Part shown: positions 21,352 to 31,936 of the stretch, in pieces | Layout: each line of letters begins with the position of its first letter | Numbering within the stretch: position 1 is the stretch's first letter | Source: Emydura subglobosa | Lineage: Eukaryota; Chordata; Testudines; Chelidae | DNA: 64,000 nucleotides | NCBI GenBank assembly: GCA_007922225.1 | Contig: ML679958.1 | Coordinates: 53,710,838 to 53,774,837 of the forward strand | Direction: 5' to 3' | The notes under the pieces: model-generated | What the model saw: only the letters and a program-made list of their open reading frames with translations | What the model was told of the DNA's origin: nothing | Database searches by the model: none | Translations under genes and position numbers: made by a program

Positions 21352-24300
21352 TGATGAGGGTAATTTAAAAGACTGGGCTCTGTTAAGTGTTATGTTCACA
21401 TCATACACACGGAGAAGTTAGAATATTTTACATTTTTATCTTGCTGTAAGACTGCAACACCACACAGTTTTACTTCTTAGAATCCAGAATCCTAGCAGAC
21501 AAGAGACAAACACAAAACAGGCTACTCCCGAAGGGAGAGTGGCACAACTCACTTCACCTTGCTCCAGGCTGGTTCTTTGCAGAAAAAGACCCAGATGGCA
21601 AGCTTCCCTACTAAGCCCCAAGCCTGCAAGCAGGACCAGGAAACCCCTTACATTTCAAATAATGGCTTGTACATTTCACAGTTTTCAATATACCATAATA
21701 AGTGAGTGACCCATGTGCCTTTTACCAGATGTAGAGAGTTTTATAAATGGCACTGCACCACACAATATGGAATTTGTGACTGGATTGAACAAACAGATTT
21801 TTAGAAATTGAAACAATTTTATGTAGAAGGCTATAGATTATTTATTAACAGCAGTAGTATTGCAGTGGTGCCGAGGGCTCTCATAGATCAAGCCTCACTG
21901 TGCTAAAGGATGTGTAAACACAAAACAAAAAGATGTTTCCCGCCCCAAAATGCTACATTAGTTTTCATGCCTTTTACTAAGACACCTATGCTTTCTCTAT
22001 CCCAGACTGTGTTGAAGGATGGCAAACCTTAACTTGAATCATTTGTTCATTGTCTCCCCCTCCCACTTTCCCTTAGTTAACTTTTGCAGACACTTCTGCC
22101 AAAAGATGCTCTCCCTGAGGATCAATTTCTTGCATCCACTGTCAACCATCAACATTTCATTCTTCATAAATGTAGCAGCCTTCAAAAGAGTAAGAGGGAA
22201 TTGACATAATTAGTAGATGAAGGGAAAGTGGCTAATCTGGATTTTACTAAAACAATGTTTTAGCAAATCTCACTTAAAAAAATTAACTCACATTGCTTTG
22301 GGTATGAGCACTGACTCCTGGGCTGAAACTATAAATAAGAATAATGATAAACTGCAAAGAATTGAGATGGGAAAGATCTAAAGTGGTCTGCTGCAGGGAG
22401 TCTAGTGCTATCAAATTTGTTATCTCCAAACACCAAGCTTTTCATTCAGGGCCAGATTGTGCTCCCAAGATTCACAAGCAACATCCCTCCCACATAGAAG
22501 GCACCATCTTATGGCACCGTGACCCAGTGGAGGGCTTTCTGCAGTGTCAGGATTTGTGTGGCAGAAGGGCCACAGAGGAGAATGCACATGGGACCCATAA
22601 ACCTTACCTATGATTCTGTTACCTTTCCCACAAAGACCCCTCCATGGTGGCGATCACCCCTTTTCACAGGGGTTTCCCAGAAACTCCTGACAGTGAGGTT
22701 CTGGAGCTGTTTTGTCAGGGACCAGGGCTGCTTGCTCTTACAGAGGAAGGAACATGGTATCCACACAGTTCCCTGGAGGCTTTGAGATGTGCTCCAAGGC
22801 TCATTCCAAAAAGTGTTACCAGAACACGGTAGCTTTTAAGTGTCTCATTGAAAATGACCCATGAACATTCTTTTGTAATGTGAAATGTGCATAAAAATGC
22901 AAAGAGCAATTTTATTTAAAAAAATCGAATATAGGAAATTAAGAAGAAAAAGGGAGATGGTGTTAAAAGAATATATTTTGCAAAGGAATCATAACAATTT
23001 GTGAATAAATTAATTAGAGAGATTACTAACAAGGAGACAAGTTATATGATAGATTGAGAGCTAAGTAAATATAAAAACAAAAAGAGGATAAAGAGCTATG
23101 TCAGGGATATAGGAAAGTAAAAAATAAGACAAACAAAAGAGCTCTTCAGAGCCAATTGGCCCAGCGGCCATACTATCCCTTAGGGTTTCTTACATTTTAA
23201 AGAAACTTTCCTAATTAAATAATTGATGAAGCCAAGCAATTGCTCACAGAATACATTTTCTATACACTAGGGCTATGTCTTTGAAAGTTCTTCACTGTTC
23301 TTAAAGGTGCATAATATATGTGGAAGTGAAGAGCCAGACATCAAGGAGACAGGATTTAGAAAATGTACAGAAGAGATTTTCATAAGTGCTTAGTACTCCC
23401 AATTTGTGTCAATTCTTCAAAAGGGCCAAGCATCTGTCAGCACCTACTGTTCTCTACATAAGAGATGAACTCTTGAAAATCTGGCCATGATACTATGAAA
23501 GGTAAATCCATTAAGCCAGATCCCTGGAACTGGCCATGCACTATGTGCTGGACCCTGATCCTGGGATTCAACCAGTCTCTGGCATAATTCAGCTAATGTT
23601 TACTCTATATTAGGCTAGGTAGAACAGACTCTTATAGACTCTGCTCACACCCTTTCATGCTCCTGGCCACACTTCTGGCCTGCTCAGGAATACCCCTGTG
23701 AAGAGAGGGAAGAGAATGTCCCCTATGGTTATTAGGGAAGCTCTCTATCCTCATTTGTGGATAGAGGGAACTAGGGACCAGAATCTGGCCACCAGATTAA
23801 AATGTAGAGTTAGTCCTAATCCACAGGTGAAAAGTGTAAGTGGGATAGAATCAGGCACTTTGTTATTTTCAAGAAGTATCATTGATAAAGAGTCCATCCA
23901 TATTTTACTTCCATATATATTTTTAGAAAACTCTGAAGTCCTATTGAAACTCTGATGGGATGATTCCAGGGCTTTACTGCAATTATTATATTTCAGTGAT
24001 CTGATATTGGTGCTGTATCTTATTCTTAATTACATCTCTGAGGTTACCCCAGGAGCAGTAATTCACTCCAATAATCTGTGATCCATAGGGTACCTTTAAC
24101 AAATTATGAAATACATTTAGTTAATGATCACCTTCATTTGGAGGTTTTATTTTTGTGGCCTTCCTTAGGCATCCAAGGGAAGCTTTTTCCTTCTCCTGAC
24201 AAAGGTTTTTTAATAAAGCAGATGAAACATAACCTCTTCCGAATCAGAAATTTGAAAATATTAGAACTTTTGGACTCTTGAGATTTCATTCAGTGTTTCA

Positions 24301-25454
24301 TTCTGGGGTATCACTCCTTACATTATTATCTATATTCCTTCTTTCTAATCAAGCCACACTAGTGATGCATTCCTGCTGCCACTCAGATTTAGTTGCTTGA
24401 GTGTGCTGGTAAATCTGAAGTACTAACATAAGTACTAACTGTGCTAGCGAGCTAACTTCTGACCAGCTTAAATGGAAACTTTGGAACTACCTGTTGTGGA
24501 AAAAGAGTTATAAAACAAGTGTACTATTACATACTACCTTATTATAATTAGATGACTGCACTTCCCAACCATAAGGGGTAAAAAAATATCCTAAGTGGCC
24601 TTCTGAAAAATCCCAAGACATCTTTTTACCCATTCACACTTAGAGACTAATTTAATACATACCTGAGAGAAAACAAAGCAATGCATTTTTAAGTTAAAAA
24701 AACACCTGGATTACTACATGGGACTTAAAAGTATGTGATAGGGTGTAAATTCTTTATAATACAATGGTTAAAAACATCAGTGTACTGCATACTCCCTTTG
24801 CTTTATGTAAAAAATATGAGGAAAAAGTGAAAGAACATACTTCAAACTCTTCATTCGACACTAATGACCTTGTCGTGATAGCAGTTGTCAACCTGTAAAC
24901 TCAATCAGCTCCATTCTCTAATCAGAAAGAAAACAAAGTTGCCTGAGTGGGTGAGTGGTGCACATCTGTTTCCAGGGCAGATGTCCCTGATGATGCAGAT
25001 GTATGCTCACTTTGTTTATAGCATGATTGTTCCTAAATGATTTATTAGCTGTACGTTATATTTTATACATAGATAGAAATAAAATAGATAGAAAATAGTT
25101 CCTAATACCGAGGGGTTTTTTTTCCTCCATGTATTGGCACTCTATATTTGACCCGCCTATAAACACTTTATTATTTAGCTGACAGACCTACTGTTGTTTT
25201 CTTGTTCCTTTTTGTTCCCCTTTGCAGTATAAAATATGTATTAAAATTGTGCACAGCTCTTAGCCGGTTAAATCACCCATCCCGCCAGAAATGTAATTAA
25301 TGCATAACTTCTTGTCATATCACTGGGGTATCATTATGTGATGAAATGATCTATTTTGATACCATCCACTGCCCTACCATCTGTAGAGCAGAGTTTGAAA
25401 ATGAGATTGTGTGATTAGAGTAACCTGCACTTGGCTGCCAGTGCGAGAGACAGA
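21352..25454. other. Unique AT-rich sequence, no gene recognised
   Basis: About 4.1 kb without a convincing repeat boundary, exon or RNA. 22400-22850 is somewhat GC-richer and may be an old repeat. 24840-25400 is AT-rich with homeodomain-like words such as TAATTAATGCATAA and no repeat signature. That is the kind of sequence in which conserved non-coding elements are found, but conservation cannot be judged from one genome. Confidence 0.45.
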
Positions 25455-25654
25455 GAGAGACTTTGACTTTTAAAACACTTTTAATGAAATCAGTACATAA
25501 AACAAATTAAAAACAAGAAAAAAATTTACAAATTAAAAAACAATTTCCCATCCCTAACAGTACAAAGTACATTTCCAATAGCCCATTGGTGAATAAATTG
25601 ATCCAAATTGTGTATGAGTATAATATCTAAACTCCAAACAAGGGTGTAAAATCA

Positions 25655-26449
25655 CTAAAATACAAAAAAAAAAAAAAAAAGAAGAAGAAGAAAAACAACA
25701 ATGGCAACCCCAGTACCAAATAACATACATAGTCTATTTTTCAAAATAGTCATCTTTGCTAGACCCAAAATAAAGTTTACAAGGCATATCTCATAACCAT
25801 TCATTAAACTGGAACAAATAAGAAACACATGCAAAATAGTCTTCTGTGCATCACAAAAAGGACATGACATGGACACCTCTAGAGTCAGATGATACACAAA
25901 CATATCTGTGGTAATAGTCCCATGAAGAATTCTCCATTGAATGTCACCCATCTTCATGATCATGATCATGATACATGATCTTGTATAGTTTGCCAGATTG
26001 AATGGATAGAGTCTGCCACCAGAATCCATCTTTTCCACATTTAATTGAGACAATAAACAAGTGTTCTAAAATGACAAATCTTTACAAGACTGTACAATGA
26101 CTTATGGCCCAAACTATTAAAATTAAATCCATTGAAGGCAAGCAAACTGCCATGTTTGTCAACATCTCAATCACAAAAGAGCAACAGGCAAGGAAATAGA
26201 AACATTAGTATTATCAGGGATGGTTTGCTCCAGAAGGCAACTGTCAAGACTGGCAATACTGCCCCTAGGAAGGGCTGATTTCACCTCTGATAAAAACTGA
26301 GAAACCCAGTGAAGACCAAGCTTGGCAGCAAGGATATCGACTGAGATCCATATAAAATTAGTAAAATCAATTAAATGAATAAGTTGTATTACACCTGTTG
26401 CAATAAGGGAAGAGACAAGACTCCTAGAAACAAGGTTATTAATTCTCAT
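25655..26449 (-). pseudogene. Tx1-like LINE ORF2, C-terminal region with zinc-binding motif
   Basis: Two minus-strand frames carry it. The upstream one (26449-26171) has an LAAKLGLHWVSQFLSEVKSALP block like the linker after the thumb in Tx1 elements. The downstream one (26053-25655) has GDIQWRILHGTITTDMF followed by CPFCDAQKTILHVFLIC, the C-x-x-C...H...C cluster of LINE C-termini. An A-run on the plus strand at about 25662-25680 falls within the end of the frame. Stops and a shift between the two frames show it is a relic. Confidence 0.75.
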
Positions 26450-26960
26450 GACAGTGTTATAAATAAGGGGCTCAGCAAGAATCCCCTAGGAATACTAGTT
26501 GCCTATCCTGAGGCCTCAGCATAAAAAGTCTGAAAGTGTTAAAAGGCTTTGATAAAAGCCAAGTAATTCTTCAAAACTGAGGCACCAGGATCCAGCAAAA
26601 AAATTTCCTATCAAAACCCAAGTCCACTACCCACTGAAGAAAAGCAAAGACCAGTTGCCTCCAAGGAACAGGTTTATCCACAAACAACAAACACTTCAAA
26701 GACTGTAATTAAAAAGTAGATACTCTGCTCAAAAGATCAATGAGACACTGATCTCTTTCCACAACAAGCAGATACAAAATACTCTGCCTCAGCCAATGAA
26801 GCCATCCAGAAAAAACTCCCAAAGAATTTTCTGAATTCTTTCTACAAGGATTGGAGGGGGATCCAGAACAACACACTTATGCCACAGCACAGAGGTGATT
26901 AAATTATTAATGACTAACATCTGCCTTTTGATGGAGAGTTCAAAACCCCATTCACCTTAT
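26450..26960 (-). pseudogene. Tx1-like LINE ORF2, thumb region
   Basis: The minus strand gives, with frameshifts, LVINNLITSVLWHKCVVLDP near 26915, then ILYLL and CLIDLLSRVSTF near 26780-26700, then FAFLQWVVDLGFDRKFF near 26650. These correspond in order to the L-V-x-N-x-L-x-x-x-x-x-W, G-G-Q-G-L-x-x-L and FL-x-x-x-x-x-L-x-Y-D blocks of Tx1 reverse transcriptase thumbs. Confidence 0.65.
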
Positions 26961-27009
26961 ATAGACTATATTTATTATTATATAATACAGGAGACAAATC
27001 TGGGTCCAA

Positions 27010-27328
27010 AATCAAAAGCACAACGGGTATGAAACAAATATCCATGATCTACATGAAAAAAAGCCTTCTCCTGAGCAAGTGAATTCAACCCAATGTGTAT
27101 CACAAACATTTTTTAGGTTTAAATTACATCCCACAGCTGGAATGGTTATCAAAAATGGAACTGTTGTTGATGTAACAGGTCTGATCTGGGTGCATGACCA
27201 AATCAATCATGGTTTTCAATGTGTTTGCCAAGGCCTTTGAAAAAAGTTTATGGTCGGAACAAAGCAGGAACACAGGTGTCATCGTGCCTTTATGGGTCAT
27301 AGAAGAGAATGCCAAATTCAGGACAAAT
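27010..27328 (-). pseudogene. Tx1-like LINE ORF2, reverse-transcriptase fingers
   Basis: The minus-strand frame ending at 27124 has LLCSDHKLFSKALANTL followed by HPDQTCYINNSSIFDN, matching the R-P-I-S-L-L-x-x-D-Y-K-I-L-x-K-x-L-A and H-x-x-Q-x-x-F boxes. The palm with its catalytic aspartates is not found downstream; the next recognisable block is already the thumb. Confidence 0.75.
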
Positions 27329-28130
27329 TGTTAAGAAATAGGGCAGACTCACCCCAAACTGGTGGTTATTCTACTATTAGATTATTCTATAGCCAGTAAC
27401 AAAAGTAAACTTCTGTCTCACCATAGTGGTTAACAAGTAACCCAAAGTGCACTCTTGTTTGGCATTCCAGCTCTTGGCTCAACACCCAGACACTGGACTC
27501 TATGCTGAGTGTTACTGAAAACCAATTTAATCAAATAGAGGGTCCTCTAATCCCAAGAGATGAGCCACTTAGGCGTGTCAATATATAACTCAGATTTTAT
27601 CCAAAAATCATGCTGATGCCAATCCTTTCGTAATTAAAAGAAAAGATTTAATAACAAAAGAAAAGAAGAAGAGAGTTTTAATGGTTAATAGATCACATAC
27701 ATATAAATAATTGCAAAGTCCTTATATCAGGTTTGTAGCAGTGATGGAATAAACTGTAGACTTGTAAAGTCTTCTCAAAAGATTGGAAGGTCCTCAGTCC
27801 ATAGTTGAAAACGCTCCTTTTAGCTGTAAACCCATGGTCTAGAGAATCAGGGCAGGAAAGAGGCAAAATGGACATATCTGAGGCATCTTTTATATCCTTT
27901 GCCATGTGTCTAGAAATGTACTGTCTTAAACGAAGCTCACAACCTCTGTTTTTGGAATGTTACTGGCCCAAGATGGAGTCCAGGGTCACATGACCATATC
28001 ACATGTCCTTACATGGCTTGATGACTCACTGGGTGTGGCGGAGTCTGAAACATATGTAGGAAGAGCTCTCTGGACATAATGTGTTTCCCATTGTGAGAGC
28101 TAAGTGTCCTTGGTGGGCCATCAAAACATA
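27329..28130 (-). mobile_element. LTR inserted in the Tx1-like LINE (same family as 45451-46510)
   Basis: Read on the minus strand, this block has a TATAAAAG box at 27887-27894 and an ATTAAA polyadenylation-type signal at 27647-27652, spaced as in an LTR. The stretch from the TATA box through the signal resembles the solo LTR at 45451-46510: shared pieces include AAAGTC-TTATA-CAGGTTT, CTTGTAAAGT and CAATC-TTT-GTAA. No internal retroviral or gypsy sequence is attached, so it is a solo LTR or a fragment. The ends are approximate (a TG at 27329 and a CA at 28128 on the plus strand are candidates) and I could not find a target duplication. Confidence 0.55.
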
Positions 28131-28149
28131 GCTGTTTGGCCTTAATGTA

Positions 28150-28735
28150 AATTTTACTTTGTGGGTGTTACTCAGAAAAGTACTGCTGTGCATAAAGGGA
28201 AAAAGATGCCACACATCAGTCAGGAGAGAAGCCTGTAAGAGAGTTGAAAGTTCCTGAGCAGACAACGGATGTGATTCCAGATTATTCCTATCCAATCTCT
28301 CATTAAGAGTGCAATCAAATTGCCTCCCAAAATTAAAATATCACATATAAAATAATTTACCAAAAGAGCACCCAAGCACTGAAAACCACTCCTGTCTTTC
28401 CCTATAGCAGGAGCATAGATATTAATAAAAAAGATGATATTGCTGAAGATTACCTCAGATAGTCATTAAAGAGCCTGGAACAACTTCCTGTACAATCCAC
28501 AGAACCAGGTTTCACCCGGTCCACAAATAGAATGGCAACCCCTAGGCTCAGAGTGGAACCATGACTCAGAAAAACCTCCCTTCTCCAACTTGCAAGCCAA
28601 TCGGTTTGGTTGCCTGCATCTGTGTGCATCTCTTGCAAAAATGAAATAGTCACCTTTTTCTGGAATAGGTACTCAAAAAGAGAGAGACATTTTATAAGGC
28701 CCTTCACCCATTGACACTGAGAGAGCCACATACCA
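28150..28735 (-). pseudogene. Tx1-like LINE ORF2, endonuclease domain
   Basis: The minus strand opens with a SQCQWVKGLIKCLSLFEYL block (family L-N-V-N-G-L-x-x-x-x-x-R), then VTISFLQEMHTDAGNQTDW containing the Q-E-x-H/T block of apurinic-type LINE endonucleases. It continues with an INIYAPAIG block near 28425, a DCTLNERLDRNNLE block near 28290 (family G-G-D-F-N-C-x-x-x-x-x-x-D-R) and LLTDVWHLF near 28220. The frame shifts at least once. The domain breaks off at the LTR. Confidence 0.75.
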
Positions 28736-29349
28736 AATTATCTATAAGACCGGTACTCATCAGAAAAATGAGAAGACAGAAACAGAAAAAGTCCCCAAAA
28801 CCTCAAACAAAAACACCAAATTCTTCTATATCCATTAATCCCCAACATGTCCATTTGTCAAAGAGATACGCACTTCGGTCATCAGGTTTTTTCAATCTAT
28901 ACTGCATGTTTTTGTCAAACTCAAACATAGAGACATGTCTCATAGCAGACAACAAAAATAGATTAAGGTCAGAAAACTAATTTACCACTTCTACCCTATG
29001 TTTCCCCATAGTCTCATCCAGAAAATCTACCAATAGAGTCCAGGGACTACACTCCTTAGGAAGCTAAGCATTAAAGAATCAGTTAGTTTGTCATCCCTCA
29101 CACTTTCAGACTCAATGGCTCAGGCTCAGGTCAAGAGGCCACTAAATCAGGAGCCACAGAACCAGTAATATCATCTCCCCCAGATTGTAAAGGGAGAACT
29201 ACCCTTCCCCCTCCCCTCCGAACCAACATCCCCAGAGACATCTGGAGCCTGTTGGGACCCAGTCTCAGCCTCCATCCCTGTCCCACCTGTGCTTTACTCT
29301 CAGAAACCCTCACATTCCCAGACACAGGGTCACCAATCTTCTTAGGTCA

Positions 29350-29950
29350 CTGATTGACGAAATGTGTGAGCCTCTCACAACAAAAACAGGCCATGTCCTC
29401 AGTAGCCACAAATACAGAATGGTCAGTCCTATACTTCAGGGAAGCTTTTAGAACCATGGAAGCATTGTTTCATATCATAGATATAAACATGTCTATAAAA
29501 GAACAAAACCTGCTGAAGCTGTGGGGCTTTACAGCCCAAGAGAATTCTCCTAATCACGTTAGTCATCTTACCATAACTTGCCAGTTCTCTAGCCAGCTGC
29601 TTACTTCCTAAAAAAGGAGGCACATAAGAGATAGTGACTTTCACAAAAGGCGTCAAGAAGGGCACAATAGGGACAAAAACACTCTGCACAACAATCCCAT
29701 CTACAAGCACATGCTCAACAAATCTTGGCATAGCAACTAACACAACAGCCTGGTTCATGCAGCAGACACACCTCACATTTTTAAACCCAATCACGTTCCC
29801 CACAGCTAAAATACACTCCACCACAGAGACACAGTCTGGAGGCAAAATAAGCCCAGGTTCACAGGCTAACTCCTCAGAAATCATAACAAAATGAGGTCTC
29901 TGTTCCCCGCAGGCTGGCCATTCCTGGAGGAAAAACCTGCCAAGACACAA
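29350..29950 (-). pseudogene. Tx1-like LINE ORF1 (RRM-like region and zinc knuckle)
   Basis: A 173-codon minus-strand frame has VPIVPFLTPFVKVTISYVPP, then LARELASYGK and RRILLGCKAP, matching the RNA-recognition-like region of Tx1-type ORF1 (family R-V-x-x-x-N-V-P-P-F, A-R-E-L-x-x-F-G-K, G-C-K). The frame is broken at 29429. In another frame the next residues are DMACFCCERLTHFVNQ, the start of a C-x-x-C-x-x-x-x-H-type knuckle whose last cysteine is lost. In living elements such a protein binds the element RNA. Downstream, 28740-29340 should hold the ORF1 tail and inter-ORF region; only stop-filled sequence remains there. Confidence 0.75.
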
Positions 29951-30100
29951 GAAATCTTAAAATCAAACCTGTAACAATCACCAAACTAAATAAACACACA
30001 CACACAAAAACCCATTTTCCCAAAAGAAAAGAAACAAAGAGAACAGCAAAACATACCTATTCTCTCACTCTTAAATACTCCCAGAATTCTCAGAGAAATA

Positions 30101-31045
30101 ATGAGAGAGAAAGGAGGCAACGTATTAACAGCCTTGTCTGTCCATTTTCATGGCCTTTGGACCATAATGGATACTCTTGCATTATCCTTACATGCATGGG
30201 ACCATTTTGTTGAGCTAAAGCAGTGCACTATTGTAGTGCCATTGTTGAAAATATAGCAGTATATTATTGTCCTTCATGCTTTATATCTCTCCTCAGACAC
30301 TGATTTCACTTCCCACCAACCCCCCATTTGGAGTACTCATATTTTTTATCTTAAACACCTCACACTTCTCTTTTTGTTAAGTAAGCTAATCATTTATTTA
30401 TAACTATTTCAATGTAATAAAACATTAATTACAGTACCTAGAGGAGTTTATCAGGTTTCTCAAAGCAATATGGGAATAAATATCCTGTCTTTGTTGGCTC
30501 TCTGTACACACACACACTGTTGAACTGCCCTAGAGCTTAATGCAGGAAGAATTCCAATAGAAATGCTTAGACATTTTCACACAGATCATAAGACTATCTT
30601 CAAATGTCAAATTTACAAGGTCAATGTCGTATAGTAATTTTCAGTAATTTCAGATGTTTTACTTTACTTTATGACTAGGAGCCAGGGAGGAAGTACAGGA
30701 ATTGACCCCATCTGACACTGACTCCTTGAGTCTTGGGTGAATCATTTAACTTATGTACTTCAGTTTCCCTGCCTGATAAACAGGGCAGGTCAAAGAGGAA
30801 AAGAGAATAAACTTTTCAATAGTTTTTCAGGCTATCTATATTCCTTCTTGAGTCTTTTATTTCTCAGGATGTTCATAATGCGCAAGTTACACAACAGCAA
30901 AAGTGACCAAATATCAAAACTGAGGGCGGAGAGTTATCATTTCACCCTTGTAATGGCTGGGTATGCTATTCTTTTTAGTCCAAGGCATTGCTCTTAGACT
31001 TTCCTTACTTCCTCCTGTGGAACAAGAATGACCTCATAGTTACCA
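30101..31045. other. Unique AT-rich sequence with one possible MIR
   Basis: No gene is recognised. The block 30710-30800 (CTTGGGTGAATCATTTAACTTATG, CTTCAGTTTCCCTGCCTGATAAACAGGG, in pieces) resembles the core of a MIR SINE, listed separately. Confidence 0.45.
30710..30800 (+). repeat. MIR-type SINE fragment
   Basis: GAGTCTTGGGTGAATCATTTAAC followed by CTTCAGTTTCCCTGCCTG matches the order CCTTGGGCAAGTCACTTAAC...CTCAGTTTCCCCATCTG of MIR SINEs. It is short, old and without ends. Confidence 0.5.
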
Positions 31046-31316
31046 TAGGGTATGTCTTCATGAACACATTCTGTGTAGCAAACTGGGGTGTAAATCTACA
31101 GAGCTCCATTGTGCTAAGCACTAACTGCCTTAGTGGACCCTGCTGGTGCATACAAAAAGTTTCCTAGTGCACACTGATGTACTACATTGTAAGTAAATGT
31201 GCACTTGGAGACTTCTAATGCTCAGTTGCAGGGTTCACACAGACAGATAGTGCACGGCACTGTAGCTTTACATCCCAGTTTGTTGCTCAGTGTGTGTTCA
31301 TGTAGATATGCCCCGT
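31046..31316. mobile_element. MITE with ~57-bp terminal inverted repeats
   Basis: The left end GGGTATGTCTTCATGAACACA (31048 on) pairs with the right end TGTGTTCATGTAGATATGCCCC (to 31314). The pairing continues through CAAACTGGG-TGTAAA for about 57 bases at roughly 75-80% identity. The interior shares GACCCTGCTGGTGCATACAAAAAGTTTCC with the element at 34515-34800, so both belong to one family. There is no coding capacity. No clear target duplication was found. Confidence 0.7.
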
Positions 31317-31364
31317 GCAATTTATAGGGCTATTCATGTTCCACAAGAAGAAGTAAGGAAAATC

Positions 31365-31790
31365 TAGATTAATAGCTTTTAAAGCCAAAAGGGACCATTC
31401 TAATCTGACCTCCTGTATAGCACAGGCCAAATGATTTCATCCAGTGATTCCTGTATCCAGCCCATATCTTTTGTTTGAGCCATAGCTTATCTTTTAAAAA
31501 GACTTTTTAATTTAAAGTCTTCAAGTAATGGAGAAACAACCAAGTCCTTAGGTAAATGTTTTCAATGGTTAGTGACCCTCATTGTTAAATATAAGTGTCT
31601 TGTTTCCAATCTGAATTTATCTAGTTTCAATTTGGGTCCCTGACATTGGTTCATTATCTTCCCTGAGCATGTGGACACAGGGATAAGCAAGCCAAGCAGG
31701 TTTAAACCTCTGTTTTCCAGAGACAATGTAGTCACCCAGAACCTTGTTTCAGAACAACACACTTCCTTAACTTACAGGGATCTTGTGAGA
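31365..31790 (-). mobile_element. CR1 LINE 3' region, reverse orientation
   Basis: Read on the plus strand it is the reverse complement of a CR1 3' segment. The blocks are AAAGCCAAAAGGGACCATTC, then CTGACCTCCTGTATAGCACA, CAGTGATTCCTGTATCCAGC, AAAGTCTTCAAGTAATGGAG and TCTGAATTTATCTAGTTTCA. Together these cover the last ~400 bases (C-terminal coding part plus 3' end). Internal differences and frameshifts make it a relic. The element's 3' end is at the left (about 31365). Confidence 0.8.
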
Positions 31791-31832
31791 ATGTATTAAT
31801 TGCTGCTTGTTAGTGTGCTTTGAATAGGAAGG

Positions 31833-31936
31833 GGGAGATTTTCAAAAGCACAGATTGCAGTTAGGTGCCCAACTCCCATTGATTGTCAATGAAAGTTGGA
31901 CACCCAGCTTCCCTTTGTGCTTTGGAAATATCTCCC
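31833..31936. mobile_element. Palindromic MITE, about 104 bp
   Basis: Left arm GGGAGATTTTCAAAAGCACAG and right arm TGTGCTTTGGAAATATCTCCC pair over ~20 bases. The interior AGGTGCCCAACTCCCATTG is mirrored imperfectly by AGTTGGACACCCAG. It is related by vocabulary to 7536-7665 and 18361-18870. Confidence 0.65.

Larger units (their letters stand above)
25455..30100 (-). mobile_element. Tx1-like (L1-group) LINE, interrupted and internally deleted
   Basis: Minus-strand protein remnants appear in LINE order from right to left: ORF1 with an RRM-like region and a zinc knuckle, an apurinic-type endonuclease, the reverse-transcriptase fingers, the thumb, and a C-terminal zinc motif. The 3' end lies at about 25455 and the 5' end somewhere after 29950. 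An LTR lies in the middle (about 27329-28130). The palm, including the Y-A-D-D box, is missing between about 27010 and 26950. The named motifs resemble Tx1/keno-type elements of frogs and fish and their reptile relatives. Outer boundaries are approximate and no target duplication was found. Confidence 0.8.
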
